DNA of 32,444 bases from Candidatus Aveggerthella stercoripullorum (GTDB lineage Bacteria > Actinomycetota > Coriobacteriia > Coriobacteriales > Eggerthellaceae): NCBI GenBank assembly GCA_018712955.1, contig DVGB01000075.1, positions 1 through 32,444 of the forward strand, written 5' to 3'. The notes under the pieces are model-generated. The model saw nothing but the letters and a program-made list of their open reading frames with translations. It was not told the DNA's origin and did no database searches. The position numbers and the translations under genes are program-made. This document shows positions 20,400 through 27,542 of this stretch, in pieces; within the stretch, counting starts at the first letter, position 1, and every line of letters starts with the position of its first letter.

Positions 20400-22598
20400 G
20401 TGCCCGCTCGGCGCGAAAAGTCGCTCGGTCGTCCGGAGCGCCTGGCCGCTACGCTCAACCTCGACGCTTCGGTTGCGCGCGTGCCCGGCGTGAGCTCGGC
20501 ACGCACATCGGCGCTTGCGAAAATGGGCATCACAACGGTGCGCGACCTTCTTGCCCACTACCCGCGCCGTTATCTTGACATGTCGCACGTTGTTACGGTG
20601 GCGGACGCGCCTATCGGCGCGCTCGTCACCGTTTCGGGCACGGTCCATGAAGTGAAGCTCAAGAAGCCGCGTCCGCGCTTGACGCTCACGGAGATCACGG
20701 TCGTCGACGCGACGGGCGTCCTGGTGGTCACGTGCTTTCGGCAGCCGTGGCTGGCCGATCGCCTGCATGCGGGGGATGCCCTTGCCGTTGCCGGCAAGGT
20801 GGAGTTCAATTACGGCTTCAAACGAATGACGAATCCGTTCCTTGAGCCCCTTGAGGAAGGGGCCTCTGCGGTCGGCATGGTCGTTCCCGTGCACCCTGCC
20901 ACCGAACGCATGCCGACGGCGCAGATTCGTCGTCTGGTTTCGGCCGCGCTTGATTTGTGCGAAGGCATGTACGATCCGCTTCCTCTGGAGCTGCGCATGA
21001 AATATCGGCTGCCGAGCCGTCTGGCAGCGATGCGGGCCGTGCACGAGCCTCACCATATGGAGGACGTTCAGGCGGCTCGCCGCCGTCTTGCTTACGAAGA
21101 ACTGCTCATGCTGGAGCTCCATCTGCTCATGCGCTCTCGCAATGCCGCACAAGACGCGCAGGCGACAGCGCACCGTACCGACGGCCCGCATCTTGCGCGG
21201 TTTCGCGAAGCGTTGCCGTTCGAGCTTACGGAAGAGCAACAGCGTGCCGCGCGCGAACTGCTGCAAGGAATGGCGCAGCAGCATTGCGTGAAGCATATGC
21301 TCCTGGGGGATGTCGGCACGGGCAAGACCGTCGTTGCAGCGCATGCTCTGTGCGCGGTTGCGGACACCGGCACGCAGGCGTTTATGATGGCGCCGACGGA
21401 AGTGCTCGCGCGCCAGTACGAGAAAAGTCTTGGCCCGCTTCTTGACCAGGCGGGCGTGACATGGGAGACCGTGACGGGCTCGACGCCCGCCCGTGAAAGG
21501 GAGGCGGTTCTTGAGCGCGCTGCGGCGGGAACCGTCGATGTGCTGTTCGGAACTCAGGCGCTTTTGGAGGACGACGTGCGCACGCCCTGCTGCTCGCTTG
21601 TCGTCATCGACGAGCAGCAGCGCTTCGGCGTAGCTCAGCGCGAGGCCCTGGTGCGCAAAGGGGTCGCGCCCGACGTGCTCACCATGACCGCCACTCCCAT
21701 TCCGCGCTCATTAGCGCTGGCCATTTACGGCGACTCCACGCTTTCGTACCTGACGGTGCGGCCGCGCAACCGTGCGGGCAACACCACGCGCGTGCTCGAC
21801 CGCTCTTCTCAAGGCGTAGCCTATGATGCGGCGTGCGAGGCCTTGCGCGAAGGACGCCAAGTCTATGTTGTCTGCCCGCTCGTTGGAAGCCCTGCGGACG
21901 GAAAGGAAGACGAAGAGCCCTCAGGCCGTGCGTACGGGGAAGAAGCCTACGAGTATGGCGTGATCGTCATCGAGGACGGCGAAATGCCCGACGAAGACCT
22001 TAAGGCGGCGTCCGCGCAAGCCCGCTTCTTGCAGGCTAAAGTGTTTCCCGACTTTAAGGTGGGACTGCTGCACGGAAAGATGAGCGGTGAGGAGAAACGC
22101 GAGGTCATGGAGCGATTCCGCGCGGGCGACGTGCGGGTCCTGGTTGCCACGACGGTCATCGAGGTGGGAGTCGACGTTCCGAACGCCACGGTGATGATCG
22201 TGGAGGACGCCGAGCGGTTCGGGCTCGCGCAGCTGCATCAGCTGCGCGGCCGCGTCGGGCGCGGCGATCATCCAGGGAGCGTGTTCTTGGTATCGGGGTC
22301 GCGGGCTCCGGCGGCGCTCGAGCGCCTTGCCGTCATGGAGCGGACCGAAGACGGCTTCGCGGTCGCGGAAAGCGACCTTGCCTTGCGCCGGGAAGGCGAC
22401 ATTCTTGGCAACCGCCAGCATGGCGCTTCGACGTTGAAGCTGGTGAACGTCGTGCGCGACAGGGCTATCGTCGAGGCGGCGCACGCCGACGCCTTGGACG
22501 TGCTTGCCGAGGATCCGGAAATGGACATGCCTGCCCATCGGGCGCTTGCGCGCGAGGTGCGCATGCTGTTTGCGCGGTGCGAGGACAAGAAAGACTGA
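20400..22598 (+). CDS. recG: ATP-dependent DNA helicase RecG
   Basis: 732 residues from GTG 20400, 3 bases after the preceding stop; the ribosome site is weak, which suggests coupling. RecG reverses stalled replication forks and moves branched DNA. An N-terminal wedge (OB-fold) domain contains VSGTVHEVKLKKPRPRLTLT. Motor motifs: LLGDVGTGKTVV (Walker A, about 301-312), VIDEQQRFGVAQ (motif II, about 402-412, DEQQ where DEQH is usual), TMTATPIPRSLAL, and EVGVDVPNATVM then QLHQLRGRVGRG. A stretch of roughly 50 residues around 498-550 (GSPADGKEDEEPSGRAYGEE and following) is longer than in many RecG proteins. Confidence 0.96.
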   Translation: MPARREKSLGRPERLAATLNLDASVARVPGVSSARTSALAKMGITTVRDLLAHYPRRYLDMSHVVTVADAPIGALVTVSGTVHEVKLKKPRPRLTLTEITVVDATGVLVVTCFRQPWLADRLHAGDALAVAGKVEFNYGFKRMTNPFLEPLEEGASAVGMVVPVHPATERMPTAQIRRLVSAALDLCEGMYDPLPLELRMKYRLPSRLAAMRAVHEPHHMEDVQAARRRLAYEELLMLELHLLMRSRNAAQDAQATAHRTDGPHLARFREALPFELTEEQQRAARELLQGMAQQHCVKHMLLGDVGTGKTVVAAHALCAVADTGTQAFMMAPTEVLARQYEKSLGPLLDQAGVTWETVTGSTPAREREAVLERAAAGTVDVLFGTQALLEDDVRTPCCSLVVIDEQQRFGVAQREALVRKGVAPDVLTMTATPIPRSLALAIYGDSTLSYLTVRPRNRAGNTTRVLDRSSQGVAYDAACEALREGRQVYVVCPLVGSPADGKEDEEPSGRAYGEEAYEYGVIVIEDGEMPDEDLKAASAQARFLQAKVFPDFKVGLLHGKMSGEEKREVMERFRAGDVRVLVATTVIEVGVDVPNATVMIVEDAERFGLAQLHQLRGRVGRGDHPGSVFLVSGSRAPAALERLAVMERTEDGFAVAESDLALRREGDILGNRQHGASTLKLVNVVRDRAIVEAAHADALDVLAEDPEMDMPAHRALAREVRMLFARCEDKKD

Positions 22599-22674
22599 GC
22601 ATTGTTCGCGGGCTGGGCGCGAAGAGCCGGCATGCCGTGCGGTCGCAGACTGCAGAGAAGAACAGGAAGGTGAC

Positions 22675-23367
22675 ATGCGAATCATAGCGGGAGAGTGGCG
22701 TGGCAGGCCGCTTGCGGCACCGAAGGGGACGGACACCAGGCCGACGGCGGACCGCGTGAGGGAATCGCTCATGAGCGCGCTTGCAAGCGAGCGCGGAGGA
22801 TTCGAGGGTGCCGTCGTCCTGGATGCGTTCGCAGGAAGCGGGGCGTTGGGGCTGGAAGCGCTTTCGCGCGGAGCATCGTGCGCCCATTTTTTCGAGAAAG
22901 ACAGCGCTGCGCTGCGGGCTCTGTGCGCCAACTTTGAAAAACTGGGGCTTGCAGCGGGCGGTCCTTCGCGCGGTGGAAGGAATGCGCGCAGGGGAGGCTT
23001 TGCGGCGGAAGGGGCCAAAACAGGCGCGCAAAGAGCGCGTTTGCATCGGGAGGACGTTCTGAAACGGCCGCCAACTTTTGTTCGCCCATCGTTTGACCTG
23101 GTGTTCTTCGACCCTCCCTACGCATACGATGCATGCGAGGTCTTGGGGGTCGTTCGTGCGCTCGAAGAGGCAGGAGCGCTCGCTAACGATGCCGTGGTCT
23201 GCTATGAGCACGACAAACGGCAGGATTTCTCCGAAGGAGCGCTTGCCGAAGAGCTCGTTCGACTACAATTGACCGTCGTGTCGCGCAAAGTGTACGGCGG
23301 CACGGTCATCGAGATCATGAGAAGACGTTTGGACGACGTTGACGGCGCAGGGGAGGAAGCGCGATGA
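22675..23367 (+). CDS. rsmD: 16S rRNA (guanine(966)-N2)-methyltransferase RsmD
   Basis: 230 residues from ATG 22675 (GGAAGG upstream). N-terminal MRIIAGEWRGRPLAAPKG and TRPTADRVRESLM are family hallmarks. SAM-binding motif LDAFAGSGALGLEALSRGA, catalytic motif FFDPPYAYD. It methylates G966 of 16S rRNA during 30S assembly. A Gly/Arg-rich insert sits at about residues 93-121 (GGPSRGGRNARRGG and following), between the third and fourth strands, where most RsmD proteins have only a short loop. coaD overlaps its stop by ATGA, the usual rsmD-coaD pairing. Confidence 0.93.
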   Translation: MRIIAGEWRGRPLAAPKGTDTRPTADRVRESLMSALASERGGFEGAVVLDAFAGSGALGLEALSRGASCAHFFEKDSAALRALCANFEKLGLAAGGPSRGGRNARRGGFAAEGAKTGAQRARLHREDVLKRPPTFVRPSFDLVFFDPPYAYDACEVLGVVRALEEAGALANDAVVCYEHDKRQDFSEGALAEELVRLQLTVVSRKVYGGTVIEIMRRRLDDVDGAGEEAR

Positions 23368-23852
23368 GCACGGCACTGGTTCCGGGTACGTTCGACCCTA
23401 TCACCAATGGTCACATGGACGTGATCGCGCGCGCAGCGCAGCTGTTCGACCAAGTGATCGTGGCGGTTGCAGCTTCCCAGAAGAAACGCCCTCTTTTTAC
23501 GCTGGAAGAGCGCGTTGCGCTTGCCCAGAAAGCGACGGCGGACATGCCGAATGTCACGGTCGAAGGCTTCGACGACCTGCTCACCACGTTTGCGCGGCGA
23601 AAAGGCGCGAACGTGGTCGTGAAAGGGCTGCGCGCGATTACGGACTTCGAGTACGAATTCCAGATGACGGCGATGAACTACCAGATGGATACGTCCATCG
23701 AAACGCTGTTTGTCATGTCGCCTCCGGAGTACATGTACCTGTCTTCTTCTATCGTGCGCGAGCTGGCAGCGCTCCATGCAGACTACGACCGTTTCGTTCC
23801 CGCGTGCGTAAAGGAGGCTTTGGAAGCGCGCTTTCCCGTCGAGGACAGCTAA
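23364..23852 (+). CDS. coaD: Phosphopantetheine adenylyltransferase
   Basis: 162 residues, standard. Penultimate step of coenzyme A synthesis: ATP plus 4'-phosphopantetheine gives dephospho-CoA and pyrophosphate. Motifs: VPGTFDPITNGHMDVIARAA with the nucleotidyltransferase TNGH, KGLRAITDFEYEFQMTAMN, and the C-terminal YLSSSIVRELA (S-S-x-x-R signature). ATG overlaps the rsmD stop (ATGA), and GGGGAGG is the ribosome site. Cytoplasmic hexamer in characterised members. Nothing unusual. Confidence 0.97.
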   Translation: MSTALVPGTFDPITNGHMDVIARAAQLFDQVIVAVAASQKKRPLFTLEERVALAQKATADMPNVTVEGFDDLLTTFARRKGANVVVKGLRAITDFEYEFQMTAMNYQMDTSIETLFVMSPPEYMYLSSSIVRELAALHADYDRFVPACVKEALEARFPVEDS

Positions 23853-23943
23853 AGGCGCTTTTGGCCGGTAAGCGGCAGAGCGCCCGCGCACAGTCTGCTT
23901 AAATGCGCGCTTTATGGGAAGGTTTTGCGCTGCTTGCAGGGCA

Positions 23944-23952
23944 TGCTACAAT
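23944..23952 (+). promoter_or_regulatory. Extended -10 promoter upstream of the SepIVA-like gene
   Basis: TGCTACAAT (TGn plus TACAAT), 77 bases before the ATG at 24029. A possible -35 TTGCGC lies 16 bases upstream of the hexamer. Confidence 0.45.
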
Positions 23953-24028
23953 AATTCGGCTTACAGACAAGAACGCGCAGAAGCGCAGCGCAACGCAGTT
24001 GAAACGCAGCAACGGAAGGAAGAGCCTA

Positions 24029-24499
24029 ATGGACGAAACGGGAGTTCTGAACCTTATCGAGGAGCTTGCTATCCTCCTGGAAGACTCTAAGCCGGTGTTC
24101 GGCAAAAGCAACATGCGGCAGGTCGATGCTGCGGCCGCCTTCGAGATCATGGACGAGATTCGCGACACGTTCCCGAGCGAATTCGCGCAGTCCCGCCAGA
24201 TCGTGCGCGAGCGCCAGGCGCTGCTTGACGACGCCGAGGCCGAGGCCAACCGTCTTATCGAAGACGCGCGCAGCCAGGCGCTCACCATCGCAAGCGAGCA
24301 GGAGATCGTGCGCATTTCCCAGCAGCAGGCCGAGACCATCATGGCTGACGCGCGCGAGCTGGAGCGTCAGACCCGCGCCGGCGCCGAAGACTACGCTGAC
24401 GAGGTGTTCTCGCATGTTGAGCAGAGCCTCGACAACCTGCTTAACAACGTGCGCCGTTGCCGCGACCGCCTGAACGCCAACTCCCTGAACCCCCGCTAG
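24029..24499 (+). CDS. Coiled-coil protein, DivIVA/SepIVA-like
   Basis: 156 residues from ATG 24029 (GGAAGGAAGAG upstream). It begins with a short conserved segment (LNLIEELAILLEDSKPVFGK and VDAAAAFEIMDEIRDTFPSE), followed by a long Ala/Glu/Arg/Gln coiled coil (about 50-140; for example ALLDDAEAEANRLIEDARSQ). This resembles DivIVA-type proteins and the b subunit of ATP synthase. In mycobacteria the septum protein SepIVA is encoded directly before the DUF177 gene and rnc, and this gene occupies the same place, so a role in septum or envelope growth is the best guess. It is shorter than SepIVA. ATP synthase origin is unlikely as there are no atp genes and no membrane segment. Confidence 0.8.
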   Translation: MDETGVLNLIEELAILLEDSKPVFGKSNMRQVDAAAAFEIMDEIRDTFPSEFAQSRQIVRERQALLDDAEAEANRLIEDARSQALTIASEQEIVRISQQQAETIMADARELERQTRAGAEDYADEVFSHVEQSLDNLLNNVRRCRDRLNANSLNPR

Positions 24500-24502
24500 T
24501 AC

Positions 24503-25051
24503 ATGAATCCTCTCATTCATATTCCTGACCGCTTGTACTCGACTGCGGAATTCCAGCAGTTCGAGGGCATGTGGGATGCAGGCGTGCTCGTTTCCGGTCC
24601 GGACGAGTATCGTTTCTCGCGTCCGCTTGCATGGAGTGTGACCGTTTCGAACACGGGCGGTGCGCTGCTTGTCGCAGGAACGGTGAAAGGCCGTGCCGAG
24701 ACCGACTGCGCGCGATGTGCCGAACCGTTCGAGCTTGATCTGGCAGGCGAGGTGGAAGGCTTCTTCCTTATTCCTGGCCTGGAAACCGAAGGCCAGGAAG
24801 AAGCGGAAGAAGAGGAGTTCGAGCTTCTTCCCGAAGATGGAACCCTCGATTTGGAGCCGCTGCTTTCCGCTGCCTTGATCGTCGAGCTTCCGCTCGTTCC
24901 CCTTCATCGCGAGGACTGCTTGGGTCTGTGCCCGCAGTGTGGAAAGAACCTCAACGACGGTCCGTGCGACTGCGAGCCCGAGGAGGCGGACGAGGAATTC
25001 GAGCTTGCGAAGAACCCCTTCGCCGCTTTGAAGAATTACCAGTTCGACTAA
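24503..25051 (+). CDS. DUF177 / YceD-family protein
   Basis: 182 residues; ATG 3 bases after the preceding stop. DUF177 proteins are linked to 23S rRNA accumulation and are commonly encoded before rpmF, as here. The hallmark central segment TDCARCAEPFELDLAGEVEG is present, followed by an acidic loop and the C-terminal Cys-rich part CLGLCPQCGKNLNDGPCDC. Four to six Cys could bind zinc, as in the actinobacterial and plastid members. A terminal tail ends NPFAALKNYQFD, a typical ending of the family. Confidence 0.93.
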   Translation: MNPLIHIPDRLYSTAEFQQFEGMWDAGVLVSGPDEYRFSRPLAWSVTVSNTGGALLVAGTVKGRAETDCARCAEPFELDLAGEVEGFFLIPGLETEGQEEAEEEEFELLPEDGTLDLEPLLSAALIVELPLVPLHREDCLGLCPQCGKNLNDGPCDCEPEEADEEFELAKNPFAALKNYQFD

Positions 25052-25125
25052 GCAGGAAGAGCGGGCTGTTCTAAATCGGGCACGAAACAGGCGCTTCGCG
25101 CTTGCGCGGGATGGCTCAGGCGTCG

Positions 25126-25159
25126 GGAAAGAACGATTTTGTGAATATTGGTTCTTTCC
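25126..25159. promoter_or_regulatory. Inverted repeat just upstream of the rpmF promoter
   Basis: GGAAAGAAC (25126-25134) and GTTCTTTCC (25151-25159) are exact inverse complements with a 16-base AT-rich centre. The right arm ends directly before the -35 at 25160. It could be an operator or a weak terminator of the DUF177 transcript. Confidence 0.45.
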
Positions 25160-25188
25160 TTGCATAACGTCTTTTCCTTTGCTAGCAT
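25160..25188 (+). promoter_or_regulatory. Promoter of rpmF
   Basis: -35 TTGCAT (25160-25165), 17-base spacer, extended -10 TGC-TAGCAT (25183-25188 for the hexamer). The ATG follows 66 bases later. Confidence 0.65.
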
Positions 25189-25254
25189 ACCGCTTTGCGT
25201 GTTTCACACAGTTATATCGAGCGCAGGCTCGTTTTGTGCAGAAGGAGAAAAGTC

Positions 25255-25434
25255 ATGGCAGTACCTAAGCAAAAAAAGGGTCGTGCTCGCACCCATGCCC
25301 GTCGCAGCATTCATGACCGCATGAACGCTCCCGCCCGTTCCACGTGCCCGCACTGCGGCGAGGTCAAGCTTCCGCATCGCGTGTGCCCGAACTGTGGCTA
25401 CTACAAGGGCCGCGAAGTCATCGTGGTCGACTAG
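25255..25434 (+). CDS. rpmF: Large ribosomal subunit protein bL32, zinc form
   Basis: 59 residues from ATG 25255 after GAAGGAGAAA. N-terminal MAVPKQKKGRARTHARRS is typical. The zinc ribbon is complete: CPHCG and CPNCG. bL32 is a 50S protein near the exit tunnel side. It has its own promoter and a strong terminator downstream, so it can be transcribed apart from DUF177 and plsX. Both bL28 and bL32 in this window are of the zinc-binding type. Confidence 0.97.
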   Translation: MAVPKQKKGRARTHARRSIHDRMNAPARSTCPHCGEVKLPHRVCPNCGYYKGREVIVVD

Positions 25435-25461
25435 TTTCTATTTCGAAATGGAATAGCATCG

Positions 25462-25485
25462 AAAAGGGCCCGCAAGGGCCTTTTT
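25462..25485 (+). terminator. Intrinsic terminator after rpmF
   Basis: AAAAGG then CCC (25462-25471, one bulged G) pairs with GGG and CCTTTT (25476-25484); loop GCAA; five T at 25481-25485. Confidence 0.85.
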
Positions 25486-25634
25486 CAATGCCATTCTTCT
25501 CACGTCGGGAAGAAGGGCCCTGTGTGGCGAATGCGCTCGTGGCAAGGCGTTTCGTTCGATATGGCAGGGTGGTCGTTTTGCGTAACTCTTTCCTGACGGT
25601 TACGGCGAGGGCGCGGTAAGCGTGCCCCTCGGCT

Positions 25635-25640
25635 TATAAT
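25635..25640 (+). promoter_or_regulatory. -10 element TATAAT upstream of plsX
   Basis: A perfect TATAAT 75 bases before the plsX ATG. It follows the rpmF terminator, so plsX, rnc and perhaps smc start here. No recognisable -35. Confidence 0.5.
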
Positions 25641-25715
25641 GTGCGAAACCACGAACACTGATTACGAAGTGAACTATGAGAAGGCGCGCAAGGTGCGTCT
25701 TTCCAAGGAGCGACC

Positions 25716-26705
25716 ATGGCTGAGAAGACTACTCTGGCTGTCGACGCTTTAGGCGGCGACGACGCGCCCGCTGTCGTGCTCGAAGGCACGGCGGAGGCTT
25801 TGAAGGAAGACCCCGACCTGGCAATCGTCCTGTGCGGACCGCGCGAGGTCGTGGAGCCTTTCGCTGCATCCCATGAGCGCTGTACCGCCCAGGTCACCAC
25901 CGAGGAAATAGCCATGGGCGAACATCCGGCGAACGCCGTGCGCACAAAGAAGGACTCGTCTATCGTGGTCGGCTGCCGTCTGGTCAAAGAGGGACAAGCA
26001 CAAGGGTTCTTCTCTGCCGGATCTACTGGTGCATGCCTGGCGGCGGCAACGTTGGTGATGGGGCGTGCAAAGGGCGTCGCCCGACCGACGCTGCTCACGG
26101 TGCTGCCGTCTCCGGTTGCCCCTGTCGTCATGTGCGATGTGGGGGCGAACGCCGATTGCAAGCCCGAATATTTGGTGCAGTTCGCCCAAATGGCAAGCGT
26201 CTATGCGCGCGAGGTCGTGGGGATTGCCGAACCGAAGGTCGGCCTGCTCAACATTGGGTCGGAAGAGGCGAAAGGCAGCGCGTTCGCCCAAGAGTGCCAC
26301 AAGCTGCTCTCTGCGCGGGTGCCCGAATTCGCAGGCAACTGTGAAGGCGGGGACATCCTGGAAGCGCGCTTCGACGTGGTGGTGACGGATGGTTTTACAG
26401 GCAATGTGTGCCTCAAGACCATTGAGGGAACGGCGTCGGTGCTGTTCAAAGCCGTTAAAGGAGCGCTTGTCAGCTCGCCGGTCGCAAAGCTCGGCGCGCT
26501 GGCGGTCAAAGGCGGGCTGACCGAGCTAAAAGGCCGCCTGAGCGCTGAAACCTACGGTGGCGCGCCGCTTTTGGGCGTGAAGGGCGCCTGCATCATCGGC
26601 CACGGCTCTTCCAGCCCGACTGCGGTGAAGAACGGTATCCACACGACGGCGAAGATTGCGCGCGGACGCGTGCCCGAACTGATTGCCCAGGCGGTGGTGA
26701 GGTAG
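25716..26705 (+). CDS. plsX: Phosphate acyltransferase PlsX
   Basis: 329 residues from ATG 25716 (AAGGAGCGACC upstream). PlsX interconverts acyl-ACP and acyl phosphate, the acyl donor for PlsY in phosphatidic acid synthesis. Family marks: LAVDALGGDDAPAVVLEGTA at the N-terminus, FFSAGSTGACLAAATLVMGR, VDVGANADCKPE-like segment (CDVGANADCKPEYLVQFAQM), DGFTGNVCLKTIEG, and GAPLLGVKGACIIGHGSSSP. In Bacillus, fabD, fabG and acpP lie between plsX and rnc; here rnc follows at once, and no fatty acid synthesis gene is in the window. Confidence 0.96.
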   Translation: MAEKTTLAVDALGGDDAPAVVLEGTAEALKEDPDLAIVLCGPREVVEPFAASHERCTAQVTTEEIAMGEHPANAVRTKKDSSIVVGCRLVKEGQAQGFFSAGSTGACLAAATLVMGRAKGVARPTLLTVLPSPVAPVVMCDVGANADCKPEYLVQFAQMASVYAREVVGIAEPKVGLLNIGSEEAKGSAFAQECHKLLSARVPEFAGNCEGGDILEARFDVVVTDGFTGNVCLKTIEGTASVLFKAVKGALVSSPVAKLGALAVKGGLTELKGRLSAETYGGAPLLGVKGACIIGHGSSSPTAVKNGIHTTAKIARGRVPELIAQAVVR

Positions 26706-26720
26706 ATGGAGGACGAGCGC

Positions 26721-27536
26721 ATGGAATGGGGCGACCCGTCGACGTTTACGCAGGAACAGATTGAAAAGCTCGAGCAGGCACAGGCCATCGTCGGCCATGT
26801 CTTCGCACAGCCAGGGTTGCTGCTCTCTGCCATCACGCACCCTTCGGCCGTGGAAGGCAAGCCGGTGAAGTTCTCGTACGAGCGGCTGGAGTTTCTAGGG
26901 GATTCGGTCCTTGGTGCTATCGTTGCCACCGAGGCCTTCCATCGCTATCCGGAGCTCGACGAAGGCGGTCTGACGCGCATCAAGGTGGCGTTGGTGGCAG
27001 GGTCGTCGCTGGCGAAGGTTGCCGAATCGCTCGGTTTCGCCGACATCATCGTGTTTGGCCTGTCGGAAGCGGGCACAGGCAGGCGCGGCTTGCATTCGGC
27101 GCTCGAGAACGTGTACGAGGCAACGGTCGCGGCACTGTACCTGGATGCCGGGATTGAGGTGGCGCAGCGTTTCGTCGCTGCCACGCTTTTAGACCACATG
27201 TCCCTTGACATGGCTAAAGAGCCGGAAAATCCAAAGAGCATCCTGCAGGAAAAACTCCAGGAGGACGGTATAACGCCGACGTACAAGCTGGTAGAGACTC
27301 AGGGTCCGCCGCACGACCGCACGTTCATCACGCAGGTCTATGCCGGACTGCAGGCGCTTGCGCGCGGCGTTGGGCGGACGAAAAAAGAATCTGAAAGCCA
27401 GGCGGCAGAAAAGGCCCTTCGCAGCATAGAGGCGGCGGATGCCGAGCTGAAAAAGACGGAGAAAGCCCGTCGCAAGGCGGAGAAGGCGCAGGCGAAGAAG
27501 GCCGAGCGCGAGGCTCGCCGCACCCAGAAGGACTAG
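26721..27536 (+). CDS. rnc: Ribonuclease III
   Basis: 271 residues from ATG 26721, chosen because GGAGGA (26708-26713) lies 7 bases upstream; an in-frame ATG at 26706, directly after the plsX stop, lacks a usable ribosome site. RNase III cuts double-stranded RNA in rRNA maturation. Nuclease signature YERLEFLGDSVLGAIVATEA with the catalytic acidic residues, later YEATVAALYLDAG. The double-stranded RNA-binding domain spans roughly 155-225 (NPKSILQEKLQEDGITPTYK and AARGVG-like end). A Lys/Ala/Glu-rich tail of about 35 residues follows, longer than in many homologues and probably helical. smc starts 6 bases after its stop. Confidence 0.96.
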   Translation: MEWGDPSTFTQEQIEKLEQAQAIVGHVFAQPGLLLSAITHPSAVEGKPVKFSYERLEFLGDSVLGAIVATEAFHRYPELDEGGLTRIKVALVAGSSLAKVAESLGFADIIVFGLSEAGTGRRGLHSALENVYEATVAALYLDAGIEVAQRFVAATLLDHMSLDMAKEPENPKSILQEKLQEDGITPTYKLVETQGPPHDRTFITQVYAGLQALARGVGRTKKESESQAAEKALRSIEAADAELKKTEKARRKAEKAQAKKAEREARRTQKD

Positions 27537-27542
27537 GAGCCC

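Noticed and set aside
18687-21344. Long open frame antisense to the DAK2 and recG genes
   Set aside because: Same reason: a shadow of two well-supported plus-strand genes, with Arg/His-rich translation lacking known motifs.
26706-26720. rnc start at the ATG directly after the plsX stop
   Set aside because: There is no well-placed ribosome site for it, and the GGAGGA at 26708-26713 fits the next ATG at 26721.
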